Shown: positions 32,769 through 32,777 of the stretch, piece after piece
Layout of the letters: every line of letters starts with the position of its first letter
Numbering within the stretch: the first letter of the stretch is position 1
Assembly (NCBI GenBank): GCA_900088475.1
Contig: FLMG01000462.1
Coordinates: 8,849-41,625, forward strand
Length of the DNA stretch: 32,777 nucleotides
Source of the DNA: Hyphochytrium catenoides
Taxonomy: Eukaryota; Sar; Hyphochytriomycetes; Hyphochytriales; Hyphochytriaceae
Direction of reading: 5' to 3'
The notes under the pieces: generated by a model
Databases searched by the model: none
What the model was told of the DNA's origin: nothing
What the model saw: the letters and a program-made list of their open reading frames with translations, nothing else
Made by a program: the position numbers and the translations under genes

Positions 32769-32777
32769 AGACAGAGA
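32292..32777. other. 5' flank of the CEP164-like gene with GA repeats at the window edge
   Basis: A (GCA)5-type run at 32306-32322 lies 15-30 bases upstream of the start codon, probably in the 5' UTR. (GA)n tracts are at 32603-32635 and 32734-32777, the latter cut by the window end. Frames in 32323-32514 (+) and on the opposite strand are balanced but match nothing I know; a divergent gene here is possible but unsupported. Confidence 0.5.

Noticed and set aside
1-32777. CRISPR array, prokaryotic operon, phage or transposon
   Set aside because: No regularly spaced repeats, transposase, integrase or reverse transcriptase, and the genes have spliceosomal introns.

Overview
This is eukaryotic nuclear DNA. 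It carries five genes I can name with good support, three of them intron-rich with GT-AG borders, plus long CT/GA low-complexity tracts and one assembly gap. I rebuilt the multi-exon genes by hand: every reported junction follows splice consensus and keeps the reading frame, and each coding sum is a multiple of three. The gene set (a centriolar distal-appendage protein, an RWP-RK transcription factor, HIRA, H2A.Z and a mitochondrial adrenodoxin reductase) suggests a flagellated protist, probably an alga. A cryptophyte such as Guillardia is my guess from intron density and gene content; the sequence alone does not prove it.

Layout, left to right. 1-819: pyrimidine repeat and flank. 820-4177 (-): nine-exon NADPH:adrenodoxin (ferredoxin) oxidoreductase. 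5322-6422 (-): intronless TMEM184/OST-alpha family membrane protein. 6423-8084: mostly non-coding, with a weak candidate exon at 7640-7789 (-). 8085-14612 (+): twenty-exon HIRA histone chaperone, complete with WD repeats, an ASF1-binding B motif and the C-terminal HIRA domain. 15177-15848 (-): histone H2A.Z, tail to tail with HIRA, with its start codon alone in the first coding exon. 18133-18993 (-): intronless RWP-RK protein. 18994-23208: low-complexity DNA, a 344-base gap (20647-20990) and a possible small four-exon gene (22399-22811, +). 23209-32291 (-): thirty-two-exon CEP164-like protein with an N-terminal WW domain and a very long coiled coil. The last 486 bases hold 5' flank and GA repeats.

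How the genes relate: HIRA (replication-independent H3.3 deposition) and H2A.Z are neighbouring chromatin genes; whether the adjacency matters is unknown. The CEP164-like gene implies centrioles with distal appendages and cilia. I found no mobile element, CRISPR array, rRNA or convincing tRNA. The least expected structure lies in the CEP164-like gene: nearly all introns are phase 0, several coiled-coil exons are exactly 28 codons long (four heptads), a related short motif recurs in four consecutive exons, and there is a GC-AG intron and two stop-free introns of length 3n.
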